Shown here: positions 1-6,738 of the stretch, one piece after another
Numbering within the stretch: position 1 is the first letter of the stretch
Layout: each line of letters begins with the position of its first letter
NCBI RefSeq assembly: GCF_001657485.1
Contig: NZ_LXFU01000051.1
Span: 109,542 to 173,541 of the forward strand
Reading direction: 5' to 3'
DNA length: 64,000 bases
Origin: Rhizobium sp. WYCCWR10014
GTDB lineage: Bacteria; Pseudomonadota; Alphaproteobacteria; Rhizobiales; Rhizobiaceae
Position numbers and translations under genes: made by a program
The notes under the pieces: generated by a model
The model's input: the letters and a program-made list of their open reading frames with translations, nothing else
What the model was told of the DNA's origin: nothing
The model's database searches: none

Positions 1-33
1 GACGAGGGCGGGATTTCCCATTCTCTCCTGCAT
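1..33 (-). CDS. Carboxymuconolactone decarboxylase-like protein, N-terminus only (partial)
   Basis: Only eleven codons lie in the window, reading MQERMGNPALV from an ATG at 33-31. A purine-rich ribosome site (GGAGA) sits just upstream on the minus strand. The peptide resembles the start of small carboxymuconolactone decarboxylase/AhpD-like proteins, the usual partner genes of ECF41 sigma factors. The divergent ECF41 gene at 142 and the minus-strand ECF41 promoter at 140-114 agree with this. The rest of the gene is outside the window, so the product name rests mainly on context. Confidence 0.55.
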   Translation of the reverse strand, partial: MQERMGNPALV

Positions 34-78
34 GATAAGTCTCCTTTATAGGTTTACCGTCTGACGATCCGCCGGCGC

Positions 79-105
79 TGTCACATCGGCCGGGGTTCAT
101 TCGTC
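79..105 (+). promoter_or_regulatory. ECF41-type promoter for the sigma gene
   Basis: TGTCACA at 79-85 and CGTC at 102-105 are separated by exactly 16 bases. This matches the known ECF41 promoter form TGTCACA-N16-CGTC. Transcription would begin near 112 and leave a leader of about 30 bases before the sigma gene, which implies autoregulation. Confidence 0.8.
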
Positions 106-113
106 ATGGAATT

Positions 114-140
114 GACGGAATGCAGCGGAGGAATGTGACA
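114..140 (-). promoter_or_regulatory. ECF41-type promoter facing the partner gene
   Basis: On the minus strand TGTCACA (140-134) is followed after exactly 16 bases by CGTC (117-114). It points at the partial partner gene at 33. The -35 element ends one base before the sigma gene start codon, so this promoter lies within the sigma gene's own leader. Confidence 0.8.
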
Positions 141-141
141 A

Positions 142-1011
142 ATGGACGAGAAAAAATGGCTGACTGAAGAATTCGAGGCGAACAGAGCGCATCTGAGGGC
201 GGCAGCCTATCGCATGCTCGGCTCGCGCAGCGAGGCGGAGGATGCCGTTCAGGAGGCCTGGCTGCGGCTTAGCCGCACCGATACGACAGGGGTCGACAAT
301 CTCGGCGGCTGGCTGACGACGGTGGTGGCGCGCATCTGCCTCGACATGCTGCGCGCCCGCAAGAACCGGCGCGAGGAACCGCTGGAGGCGCCCGTCCATG
401 CCGGGATCGCCGATCCGGCGAACGATCCCGAGCGCGAAGCCGCCTTTGCCGATTCGGTCGGTCTGGCACTGCTCGTCCTGCTGCAGACGCTGGCGCCCGC
501 CGAACGTGTCGCCTTCGTACTGCACGACATGTTCGATCTGCCCTTCGACGAGATCGCACCGATCATCGGCCGTTCGTCCGCGGCCACCCGCCAGCTCGCA
601 AGCCGCGCCCGCCGCCGGGTGCAGGGGGTGGACGAAGCGCCTGATGGCGATTTCGGCCGCAAGCGGACGATCGCCGAGGCCTTTCTGACGGCGTCGCGCA
701 ATGGCGATCTGGAGGGATTGATCGCGGTGCTTGCCCCTGACGTCGTCTTCCGGCCGGATGCGACGGCGGCCCGCTTCGGCACCATTGGAAAAATGCGCGG
801 CGCAGCTCACGTGGCCGAAGCCTTCAAGGGTCGGGCGCAGGCGGCAGAAATCGCCATCGTCGATGGTGAGCTCGGATTTGTCGTGGAGATCAAGGGCCAG
901 CTCCGCGTCGTCGTGGCGCTGACGATTGCTGATGACAGGATCGCCGCGATCGACGCCATCGCCGATCCGGATCACCTGGAGCAGCTTGACTATTCGATCC
1001 TTCGGGATTGA
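142..1011 (+). CDS. ECF41 family RNA polymerase sigma factor with SnoaL-like C-terminal domain
   Basis: The 289-residue product has an ECF sigma region 2 (about 12-80, with the DAVQEAWLRL segment) and a region 4 helix-turn-helix (about 110-160, with FDEIAPIIGRSSAATRQ). A C-terminal extension of about 115 residues has a SnoaL/NTF2-like fold and ends in a DPDHLEQL segment like the conserved ECF41 tail. In this family the extension replaces an anti-sigma factor and tunes activity. The start is the ATG at 142 with GGAGG at 127-131. It is divergent from the partner gene and both directions carry ECF41 promoters. The inducing signal is not visible from the sequence. Confidence 0.93.
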   Translation: MDEKKWLTEEFEANRAHLRAAAYRMLGSRSEAEDAVQEAWLRLSRTDTTGVDNLGGWLTTVVARICLDMLRARKNRREEPLEAPVHAGIADPANDPEREAAFADSVGLALLVLLQTLAPAERVAFVLHDMFDLPFDEIAPIIGRSSAATRQLASRARRRVQGVDEAPDGDFGRKRTIAEAFLTASRNGDLEGLIAVLAPDVVFRPDATAARFGTIGKMRGAAHVAEAFKGRAQAAEIAIVDGELGFVVEIKGQLRVVVALTIADDRIAAIDAIADPDHLEQLDYSILRD

Positions 1012-1107
1012 AAACAAACACAAATTTGTCGGATCTTCGAGATAGGCGCGCTTTGCAAGGAGCGCGCCGCTGACATTTTCTGAGCGGTGTCGGCCGCGTC
1101 ATTTTTC

Positions 1108-1135
1108 TTGACAGCGGCATCCTCAGCTCTATTCT
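1108..1135 (+). promoter_or_regulatory. Sigma-70 promoter of the deacetylase gene
   Basis: TTGACA at 1108-1113, a 16-base spacer and TATTCT at 1130-1135. The same two hexamers with the same spacer occur at 31867-31894 in front of an importer operon 30 kb away. Confidence 0.65.
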
Positions 1136-1154
1136 ATTATAAAGATTTATATAG

Positions 1155-1164
1155 CATAACTATG
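1155..1164 (+). promoter_or_regulatory. Candidate IclR operator, copy A
   Basis: CATAACTATG is a small palindrome (CATA-AC-TATG) followed by GAATTTTA. It begins 19 bases after the -10 hexamer, a position where a bound repressor would block transcription. Related elements lie at 3324-3333 and 31914-31923. Confidence 0.5.
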
Positions 1165-1225
1165 GAATTTTAGACGGAGGACCGGGGAGCGATCCCGGTC
1201 CAAGACTTCGAAAGGAATGCATGTC

Positions 1226-2434
1226 ATGTCCGGCGACCAGGCGAAGAAGCCGCTTCTCCTCACCAATGTCAAACCGATCGCATTCGGCTCTGGCCCATCA
1301 GAGGGGGCAATCGACATTGTCGTCAATGCCGATGGCAGCATCGCCGAGATCGGTCCGTCGCTTTCGGTCTCGCAGGATGTGACGCGCATCGACGGCAAGG
1401 GCGCCTTCATTTCGCCGGGCTGGGTCGATCTGCATGTGCATATCTGGCACGGCGGCACTGATATTTCCATCCGTCCGTCCGAATGCGGCCTCGAGCGCGG
1501 CGTCACTACGCTGGTCGATGCCGGCTCTGCCGGTGAGGCGAATTTCCATGGCTTCCGCGAATATATCATCGAGCCCTCGCGCGAGCGCATCAAGGCCTTC
1601 CTTAATCTCGGCTCGATCGGCCTCGTTGCCTGCAACCGCGTCGCGGAATTGCGGGATATCCGCGATATCGATCTCGACCGCATTCTCGAAGTTTATGCCG
1701 CAAACAGCGAGCACATTGTCGGCATCAAGGTGCGCGCCAGCCATGTCATCACCGGATCCTGGGGCGTCACCCCGGTCAAGCTCGGCAAGAAGATCGCCAA
1801 GATTTTGAAAGTGCCGATGATGGTGCATGTCGGCGAGCCGCCGGCGCTCTATGACGAAGTGCTGGAGATCCTGGGCCCCGGCGACGTCGTCACCCACTGC
1901 TTCAACGGCAAGGCCGGGTCGAGCATCATGGAAGATGAGGACCTCTTCAATCTCGCCGAGCGCTGCGCCTCCGAGGGCATCCGTCTCGATATCGGCCACG
2001 GCGGCGCCTCCTTCTCCTTTAAGGTCGCCGAGGCGGCGATCGCGCGCGGGCTTCTGCCGTTCTCGATCTCGACCGATCTGCACGGCCATTCGATGAACTT
2101 CCCGGTCTGGGACCTGGCGACGACGATGTCGAAGCTGCTCAGCGTCGGCATGCCTTTCGACAAGGTGGTGGAAGCCGTTACCCATGCGCCGGCATCCGTC
2201 ATCAAGCTGTCGATGGAGAACCGGCTTGCGGTTGGCTCGCAAGCGGAGTTCACCATTTTCGATCTGGTCGATTCCGATCTCGAGGCGACGGATTCCAATG
2301 GCGACGTCTCGGTCCTCAACAAGCTGTTCGAGCCGCGCTATGCGGTGATGGGCGTTGATGCCTTTGCCGCCAGCCGCTATGTGCCGCGGGCGCGCAAGCT
2401 GGTGCGTCACAGCCACGGCTATTCCTACAGGTAG
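1226..2434 (+). CDS. Amidohydrolase/deacetylase family metallohydrolase (EF_0837/AHA_3915-like)
   Basis: This is a roughly 402-residue amidohydrolase-superfamily enzyme related to dihydroorotases. The metal-binding HVH motif lies at about residues 70-72, a lysine (VGIKVRASH) suits a bridging ligand, later histidines sit in MMVHVGEP and THCFNGKAG, and the terminal aspartate is in STDLHGH. The ATG at 1226 is preferred over the one at 1217 because AAAGGA (1211-1216) is then spaced normally. In other bacteria this family clusters with SelA-like PLP enzymes, and one is present here at 35993. Hydrolysis of an N-acyl or cyclic amide bond is inferred; the substrate is unknown. The IclR gene is convergent downstream. 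Confidence 0.85.
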   Translation: MSGDQAKKPLLLTNVKPIAFGSGPSEGAIDIVVNADGSIAEIGPSLSVSQDVTRIDGKGAFISPGWVDLHVHIWHGGTDISIRPSECGLERGVTTLVDAGSAGEANFHGFREYIIEPSRERIKAFLNLGSIGLVACNRVAELRDIRDIDLDRILEVYAANSEHIVGIKVRASHVITGSWGVTPVKLGKKIAKILKVPMMVHVGEPPALYDEVLEILGPGDVVTHCFNGKAGSSIMEDEDLFNLAERCASEGIRLDIGHGGASFSFKVAEAAIARGLLPFSISTDLHGHSMNFPVWDLATTMSKLLSVGMPFDKVVEAVTHAPASVIKLSMENRLAVGSQAEFTIFDLVDSDLEATDSNGDVSVLNKLFEPRYAVMGVDAFAASRYVPRARKLVRHSHGYSYR

Positions 2435-2456
2435 GATTCGCGGAAGAGGGCAGGGC

Positions 2457-3305
2457 TCAGCGGTTGCGCCAGCCCATCAGCTTTTCGATCCGTTCGGCTG
2501 AACTGCGCACATGGGCTGTATAGTGGTTCTCGTCGGAAAACGCCTTCTGTTCCGGCAGCACGATGGAAATGGTGGCGACGCACTGGCCGTCGCGATCGCA
2601 GATCGGCGAGGCGATGCAGGCAACCGCATAATCCGATTCCCCTGCCTGGATCGACAGGCGCGATTCGAAGGCCTTGCCGGCGGCTTCCGACAGCGTGCCC
2701 GGATCGATCTCGGCGCGGCCAGTCGGCGATGAGCGGGCACAGCGCTTGAACAGTTCGATGCGCTCCTCCTCGGCAAGGTGGCCGACGAGCAGGCGGCCGG
2801 AGGCCGTCCAGTTCAGCGGCACCCTTGTGCCGACGCGGGACGCCACCTGAAAATGGCTCGGGCCGTCGGCCATGGCCAGCACCAGCATATAGTCGCCGTC
2901 ACGGCCGCAGACCTGCACGGTTTCGCCGGCCTGGCGGCAGAGATCGTGCATTTCGTGCGTAGCGATGCTCATGAAATCCAACGACCTGGCATAGGCAAGG
3001 CCGTAATGGTAGAGCCGCGCGCCAAGCCAGATCGAGCCGTCCGCCTGGCGTGTCAGCATGTTTTTCTCAACGAGATCGTCGACGATGACGTAAACGGTCG
3101 ACAGCGGCGCCTTCACCGCCTTGGCGATAGCATAGACACCGGCCGGCGATCCGGTCTCGTAAAGATGATCGATCACCTGAAGCGCCCGGTCGATGCCGCT
3201 GACGCGTGCGCGGCGCGCGCCCTTGCCACCGGTCTCGCCGGCAACGCCCTCATCTTCTGAGTAAACTGCGGATGATGTCTTTCCGTCCAATTCCACGCAC
3301 CTCAT
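2457..3305 (-). CDS. IclR family transcriptional regulator
   Basis: The product is up to 282 residues, with an N-terminal winged helix (about 35-95, SGIDRALQVI onward) and a C-terminal IclR effector domain (about 105-280, with the VQVCGRDGDYM and SDYAVACIASP regions). The ATG at 3305 has no clear ribosome site and the first 30 residues look disordered, so the true start may be slightly downstream. The gene converges with the deacetylase and carries a CATTACTATG element in its own leader. That pattern suits autoregulation and control of the deacetylase and of the importer operon at 31.9 kb (inference). Confidence 0.9.
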   Translation of the reverse strand: MRCVELDGKTSSAVYSEDEGVAGETGGKGARRARVSGIDRALQVIDHLYETGSPAGVYAIAKAVKAPLSTVYVIVDDLVEKNMLTRQADGSIWLGARLYHYGLAYARSLDFMSIATHEMHDLCRQAGETVQVCGRDGDYMLVLAMADGPSHFQVASRVGTRVPLNWTASGRLLVGHLAEEERIELFKRCARSSPTGRAEIDPGTLSEAAGKAFESRLSIQAGESDYAVACIASPICDRDGQCVATISIVLPEQKAFSDENHYTAHVRSSAERIEKLMGWRNR

Positions 3306-3323
3306 AAAACTGCGATCATGTTA

Positions 3324-3333
3324 CATTACTATG
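3324..3333. promoter_or_regulatory. Candidate IclR operator, copy B (iclR leader)
   Basis: CATTACTATG lies about 20 bases upstream of the iclR start and overlaps a second palindrome, CTATG-G-CATAG, at 3329-3339. It matches copies A and C in all but one or two positions. Confidence 0.45.
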
Positions 3334-3424
3334 GCATAGATGTCGCTGTGGCAAATCGCAACAAAAGATAACCCTACGGCATCGTTTCGGCAGTTGCGGT
3401 GGTGGGATTGATCTGCCGGTGGCA

Positions 3425-3847
3425 TCATAACAGCTGGTGCTTTGCTCCGACGATGTTGCAAGCCTTCGCCAACCCCTTGTCCAGTGTGACGAGCGTGGCG
3501 TCGCTGCCGAGCGCGACAGCGAGATGGAGTGCATCGCCAGCGCGAAGACCAATGTCGAATTGATCGGTCATTCGTGCCGCTTCAACAAAGTGCGCTCGCG
3601 ATATCGGCAGGAGCTCGAATGTCGTCGAACATAATTCTCTGAACATCGCCAATGCCTTGCCGCGATCGGCCGGGTCGATCTGTCCGTTTCTTGTCTTGAG
3701 CGCGACGGCGCTTGAAAATTCGGTGATCGTCCAGCCGCTGACCGCGATCTCTTCGGATCCAAGCGTCGCTAGCCATTGCTGCACGTCGTCCGTGCGGGTT
3801 TCGATCGTCCAGGCGGCGACGAGGACTGACGTGTCGATATAAAGCAT
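3425..3847 (-). CDS. vapC: PIN-domain ribonuclease toxin, VapC family
   Basis: The 140-residue protein is a full-length PIN domain. The four acidic residues expected for metal binding are visible: Asp5 (MLYIDTS), Glu43 (TITEFSSA), Asp105 (LRAGDALHLA) and Asp123 (TLDKGL). VapC toxins cut specific RNAs when their antitoxin is degraded. Its start codon overlaps the antitoxin stop by one base (TGATG), so the pair is translationally coupled with the antitoxin first. Confidence 0.88.
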   Translation of the reverse strand: MLYIDTSVLVAAWTIETRTDDVQQWLATLGSEEIAVSGWTITEFSSAVALKTRNGQIDPADRGKALAMFRELCSTTFELLPISRAHFVEAARMTDQFDIGLRAGDALHLAVALGSDATLVTLDKGLAKACNIVGAKHQLL

Positions 3848-4095
3848 CAGTAACGGTCGGTATCGCGCATGTCGCGGATGAAAGTCGTGGAATCGACTGG
3901 CTCGGCCGGCGGCTTCATCGAGGCGGTCAATGCCTTCAGCCGCTCGACATCGATCGGTTTTTTGCGCGTCTTGACGGGCACGAGCTGCGCCACCGGCTTG
4001 CCATGCCGCAAAATCTCGACGGTCTCGCCGGCTTCGACGCGATTGAGCAATTCGCTAAGATGGGCCTTGGCTTCCGCTAGATTGACACTTGCCAT
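3847..4095 (-). CDS. Type II antitoxin, Phd/YefM-like partner of the PIN toxin
   Basis: The 82-residue protein begins with the prevent-host-death pattern (VNLAEAKAHLSELLNRV, then GETVEILRHGKPVAQLVP). The N-terminal part is the DNA-binding dimer domain. The basic-to-acidic tail (about 45-82) should wrap the toxin. ATG at 4095 follows a GAGG site. Antitoxins of this type repress their own operon, and a short palindrome lies just upstream at 4107-4126. Confidence 0.88.
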   Translation of the reverse strand: MASVNLAEAKAHLSELLNRVEAGETVEILRHGKPVAQLVPVKTRKKPIDVERLKALTASMKPPAEPVDSTTFIRDMRDTDRY

Positions 4096-4106
4096 GATGC
4101 CTCTTG

Positions 4107-4126
4107 ATGACCAATTTTCTAGTCAT
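4107..4126. promoter_or_regulatory. Candidate operator of the toxin-antitoxin operon
   Basis: ATGAC and GTCAT form perfect five-base arms around a ten-base AT-rich centre, 12 bases upstream of the antitoxin start. A -10-like AT stretch lies inside it. Autorepression is inferred from the family. Confidence 0.35.
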
Positions 4127-4207
4127 TTTAGTCTGAAAGCTAAACAGCCGCAAGACCGCGGCACGACAATCGCGGTTACCGGCGGCAAGCCGATCCTCTA
4201 AAGCGGC

Positions 4208-4240
4208 AAGGGCCGCCGTCTGGTTTTGACGGCAGCCCTT
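4208..4240 (-). terminator. Strong hairpin after the 71-residue gene
   Basis: AAGGGC-C-GCCGTC pairs with GACGGC-A-GCCCTT around a seven-base loop, giving 12 pairs with one mismatch. It lies downstream of the minus-strand gene ending at 4284. There is no clear U tract, so termination may be partial. Confidence 0.5.
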
Positions 4241-4283
4241 GACGGGGGCAGGGAGAGATCCCCAAGCTGTTTAGGCGGCTTCT

Positions 4284-4499
4284 TCAGCCGAAGCAGGGCA
4301 CTGCCGGCAGATTGGCGCGGCTTGCGAGTGCTCCGATCATATTGCCCACCGATTTCGAGCGCGGTTCGCGCTTGCGGGCGGCCGTCTCCAGGAGTTGCTT
4401 GAAGTCTTCAAGCTTTACGCCGTCGGCGCGCAACACCATGGCGATCAGGGGGTCGTGAAGGGCTTCGGATATCGTCAGGTCATCTCTGGTCTTTGTCAT
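4284..4499 (-). CDS. Hypothetical 71-residue protein
   Basis: The ATG at 4499 is chosen because AAAGGAGG sits at ideal distance upstream; a longer frame to 4604 has no such support. The product is mostly helical (ISEALHDPLIAMVLRADG, then EDFKQLLETAARKRE) and has no signal peptide or membrane segment. I do not recognise a characterised family, though small proteins of this look are frequent in rhizobia. It is divergent from the TetR gene and may share its palindromic operators. Confidence 0.7.
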   Translation of the reverse strand: MTKTRDDLTISEALHDPLIAMVLRADGVKLEDFKQLLETAARKREPRSKSVGNMIGALASRANLPAVPCFG

Positions 4500-4580
4500 G
4501 GTTGTCCTCCTTTCGTGGGCGGTAGCCCGTGTTCCACTTTCCGCTGCCATGCCCTCGGCATTGACTTTCGCGTTTCGTGG

Positions 4581-4623
4581 TGTTACCGGTAAGTAACAAT
4601 GCATTTGTTACCGATCGGTCACA
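4581..4623. promoter_or_regulatory. Overlapping palindromes, candidate TetR operators
   Basis: Three overlapping inverted repeats occur: TGTTAC/GTAACA arms at 4581-4598, GTAACAA/TTGTTAC arms at 4593-4611, and an ACCGATCGGT-centred one at 4606-4623. The last ends three bases before the regulator start codon. The set lies between divergent genes, the typical place for TetR autorepression. Confidence 0.6.
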
Positions 4624-4626
4624 TTG

Positions 4627-5250
4627 ATGTCAAGGACTACGTCCGCAAAAAAATCAGAAACTTCGAATGAAATCCCCGCAGCCGTTCCAGAAGATCGCAT
4701 CCCACCGCGGGAGCGTATCGTCTCGACCGCCTCGGAGCTTTTCCGCGAGCGCGGGATTCGCGGCATCGGCGTCGATGCCATTGCCGACGCGGCTCTGACC
4801 AACAAGATGACGCTATACCGGCATTTCGGCTCGAAGGACGAGCTCGTCTGCGAGACGCTTCGCCGCGCCTCCGAAAAGGCGGGTGCCATTTGGCGCGATC
4901 TGGAAACGGCCTATCCCGGCAATCCGCGCGCCCAGCTGGACGCCTGGGTGGAGCTGCGGGCGCAATGTCTGAACGGCGAGCCCGCCGGCTGCGATCTCGC
5001 CAATGCCGCCATCGAGCTGAAGGGCGAGGGCCATCCGGCCCACGAAATGATCGAGCGGCACAAGGCCGAACAGCGTGATCGCCTGGCCGCGCTCTGTTCG
5101 GCGGCCGGCGCGCGCGAACCCCAGCTTCTTGCCGATACATTGACGCTGCTGCTCGAGGGCGCACGCGTCAGCCGCCAGGCCATGGGCGCTGCCGGCTGCT
5201 GCGGTCATTTCGCCAAGGCCTGCCACGCGGCGATCGCGTCTTTCGCCTGA
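4627..5250 (+). CDS. TetR/AcrR family transcriptional regulator
   Basis: The roughly 207-residue regulator has a TetR helix-turn-helix (about 25-75: RIVSTASELFRERGIRGIGV, then ALTNKMTLYRHFGSKDEL). Its C-terminal ligand domain includes the CLNGEPAGCDLANAAIEL segment seen in a common rhizobial subgroup. The ATG at 4627 lacks a ribosome site and abuts palindromes, so a leaderless or very short-leader transcript is possible; a TTG at 4624 is also in frame. The target genes and ligand are unknown. Confidence 0.88.
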   Translation: MSRTTSAKKSETSNEIPAAVPEDRIPPRERIVSTASELFRERGIRGIGVDAIADAALTNKMTLYRHFGSKDELVCETLRRASEKAGAIWRDLETAYPGNPRAQLDAWVELRAQCLNGEPAGCDLANAAIELKGEGHPAHEMIERHKAEQRDRLAALCSAAGAREPQLLADTLTLLLEGARVSRQAMGAAGCCGHFAKACHAAIASFA

Positions 5251-5271
5251 GGACCGCAAGTGTGTGGGAGG

Positions 5272-5296
5272 GGAACCTTACCGCTTCCATGCCGTT
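5272..5296 (+). promoter_or_regulatory. EcfG-type general stress promoter
   Basis: GGAAC at 5272-5276 and CGTT at 5293-5296 are exactly 16 bases apart. This matches the alpha-proteobacterial EcfG/RpoE2 consensus. The start site would be near 5303, about 30 bases ahead of the next coding region. Confidence 0.7.
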
Positions 5297-5332
5297 TTCA
5301 CACTAACCCGAGGACGATGTGGAGGCAGGGAG

Positions 5333-5521
5333 ATGAACTACGTCTATCTCAAACGCCTGTATGCCAAACGCGCCGAGCTCGAAGCCAAGCTGGAGCTGCA
5401 TGATGCACGCTATTGTTTCGGCGAAGAAGAGGTCGAAGACGGCACCGACAGCGATCTGCGTCAGCGGTTGAGCGAAATTTCCGAGGAGATTGCTACGCTG
5501 GAGAGCAGGCCGGGCCGATAA
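5333..5521 (+). CDS. Small charged coiled-coil protein, likely stress induced
   Basis: This 62-residue protein is rich in Glu, Arg and Leu, with two helical segments (LKRLYAKRAELEAKLELHD and LRQRLSEISEEIATLES) likely to form a coiled coil. There is no signal peptide or membrane span. The ATG at 5333 has GGAGG at 5321-5325. The only functional clue is the exact EcfG-type promoter upstream, which suggests a member of the general stress response. Confidence 0.65.
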   Translation: MNYVYLKRLYAKRAELEAKLELHDARYCFGEEEVEDGTDSDLRQRLSEISEEIATLESRPGR

Positions 5522-5567
5522 CTACTGATTTGCAACAGCATTCAGATTTTAAGCGACCGGCATAAAA

Positions 5568-6008
5568 TCAGTCTGTGCTGGCGTTGAGGATTTCCATCGT
5601 CCGACCGTCGAATTTTCCCTGATAGAAATGCTCGATCACTTGGTGGAAGGGCGAACCATGGTCGCTGATCGCGGCAAACAAGGTCATCGACGAGCGCAGC
5701 TTGAGGTCGTCGGGTGAGCCCAGGATCTCGTGCGCCGATCGGCCGTCCACCGACAGGATCGCCTCGACGCAACGCAGCAGCCGGCTTGAGAGAATGGGAT
5801 CGGCGAGATAGGCGGCGGCTTCCTCCGCCGAGCGGATCGCATATTTTTCCGCCATCGCCGACGTACCGAGACCGGCGATCTGCGGGAAGATGAACCACAT
5901 CCAGTGAGACGTCTTGCGCCCGGCTTTCAACTCCAAAAGCGCCCGCTCGTATACGCCGTTCTGGGCGTCGATGAAGCGGTGAAGCTTGTAGTCGATGTCG
6001 CCGGCCAT
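5568..6008 (-). CDS. DUF1810 domain-containing protein
   Basis: The roughly 146-residue protein fits DUF1810 over its full length, including the SHWMWFIFPQIAGLG motif near residue 34 and the SSMTLFA segment. It looks soluble and cytoplasmic. The ATG at 6008 follows AAGGGAAAAGGA and is preferred over an upstream in-frame start at 6059. No reaction can be assigned from sequence. A palindromic repeat lies upstream. Confidence 0.82.
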   Translation of the reverse strand: MAGDIDYKLHRFIDAQNGVYERALLELKAGRKTSHWMWFIFPQIAGLGTSAMAEKYAIRSAEEAAAYLADPILSSRLLRCVEAILSVDGRSAHEILGSPDDLKLRSSMTLFAAISDHGSPFHQVIEHFYQGKFDGRTMEILNASTD

Positions 6009-6070
6009 GGTCCTTTTCCCTTTTCCTGCTGTCGATGCAGCCTGGGCCAAGGTTTCCACGCCCGGCGATC

Positions 6071-6174
6071 TACAGCGCCGCGCGTCTTTCAGACGCGCAA
6101 AGGACGCTGTAGCACTTTGAATGACTGCATAATTTCATCCTTAAATCGGTTTCCGATTTAAGGAATTATGCAGT
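6071..6174. repeat. Interspersed palindromic repeat, copy 1
   Basis: Two adjoining palindromes. The first has outer arms TACAGCG/CGCTGTA (6071-6077 and 6105-6111) around GCGCGTCT/AGACGCGC. The second (6125-6173) has CTGCATAATT-type arms around CTTAAATCGG/CCGATTTAAG. A diverged copy is at 59570-59660. It is similar in style to rhizobial intergenic mosaic elements, but the family was not verified. Confidence 0.75.
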
Positions 6175-6184
6175 GGTTTTGCTA

Positions 6185-6499
6185 TCAGCAAACCCTCTCA
6201 GCGTAGGGGCTGCTGTCGCGGCAATGGCCGTAGGCCGGATGCTGCGGCATGTTATCGCCGGCCGGGGCGGCAATGGCCGATGTCGTCATCGGGTCGGTAT
6301 TGCCGGAAGAATATGCGGCAAAACCCGCAAAGCTCAAGAGAACCAGCGCTCCGACCACGACAATGCGCTCGAAGGCCGAAAGTTTCTGGGCGCTGACATG
6401 ATCTACATAATCGCGTTCGCCTAAACCGGCGGTTTCGTCCTCTTTTACATGGAGGGTCACCATATCCTGGCGACGGGTTAAAGTTTCACAATCTGTCAT
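6185..6499 (-). CDS. Hypothetical single-pass membrane protein
   Basis: About 104 residues from an ATG at 6499 with GGAG well placed upstream. A charged N-terminal half (about 1-43) is followed by one hydrophobic segment (about 45-65, VVVGALVLLSFAGFAAY). A Pro/Ala-rich tail ends with cysteines (YGHCRDSSPYAERVC). This suggests an inner-membrane anchor with a short periplasmic tail. I recognise no family. Confidence 0.6.
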   Translation of the reverse strand: MTDCETLTRRQDMVTLHVKEDETAGLGERDYVDHVSAQKLSAFERIVVVGALVLLSFAGFAAYSSGNTDPMTTSAIAAPAGDNMPQHPAYGHCRDSSPYAERVC

Positions 6500-6738
6500 T
6501 TTAATTACTCCTGCAACACATGCGGCGCCGGTCTCTCTGGGGCAAACTCTCACCCTCGTGCCGAACCGCTTCCGCATGCGAGCAGCATGTGTGTCTTCGA
6601 TCGTGGCAATTGAAGGGGCGATATGCAAACTCAGTGTTCAAAAAATCGTACCAATAAATGCAAAATATCGTGAAGCTCTGGTTCACCGGAATGATCCGGG
6701 GTAGTCCAGAGAGGAACATCTCTCTTCTGGATAGTCCC

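Noticed and set aside
6713..6737. GGAAC upstream of the amidase as an EcfG promoter
   Set aside because: No CGTT occurs 16 or 17 bases downstream.
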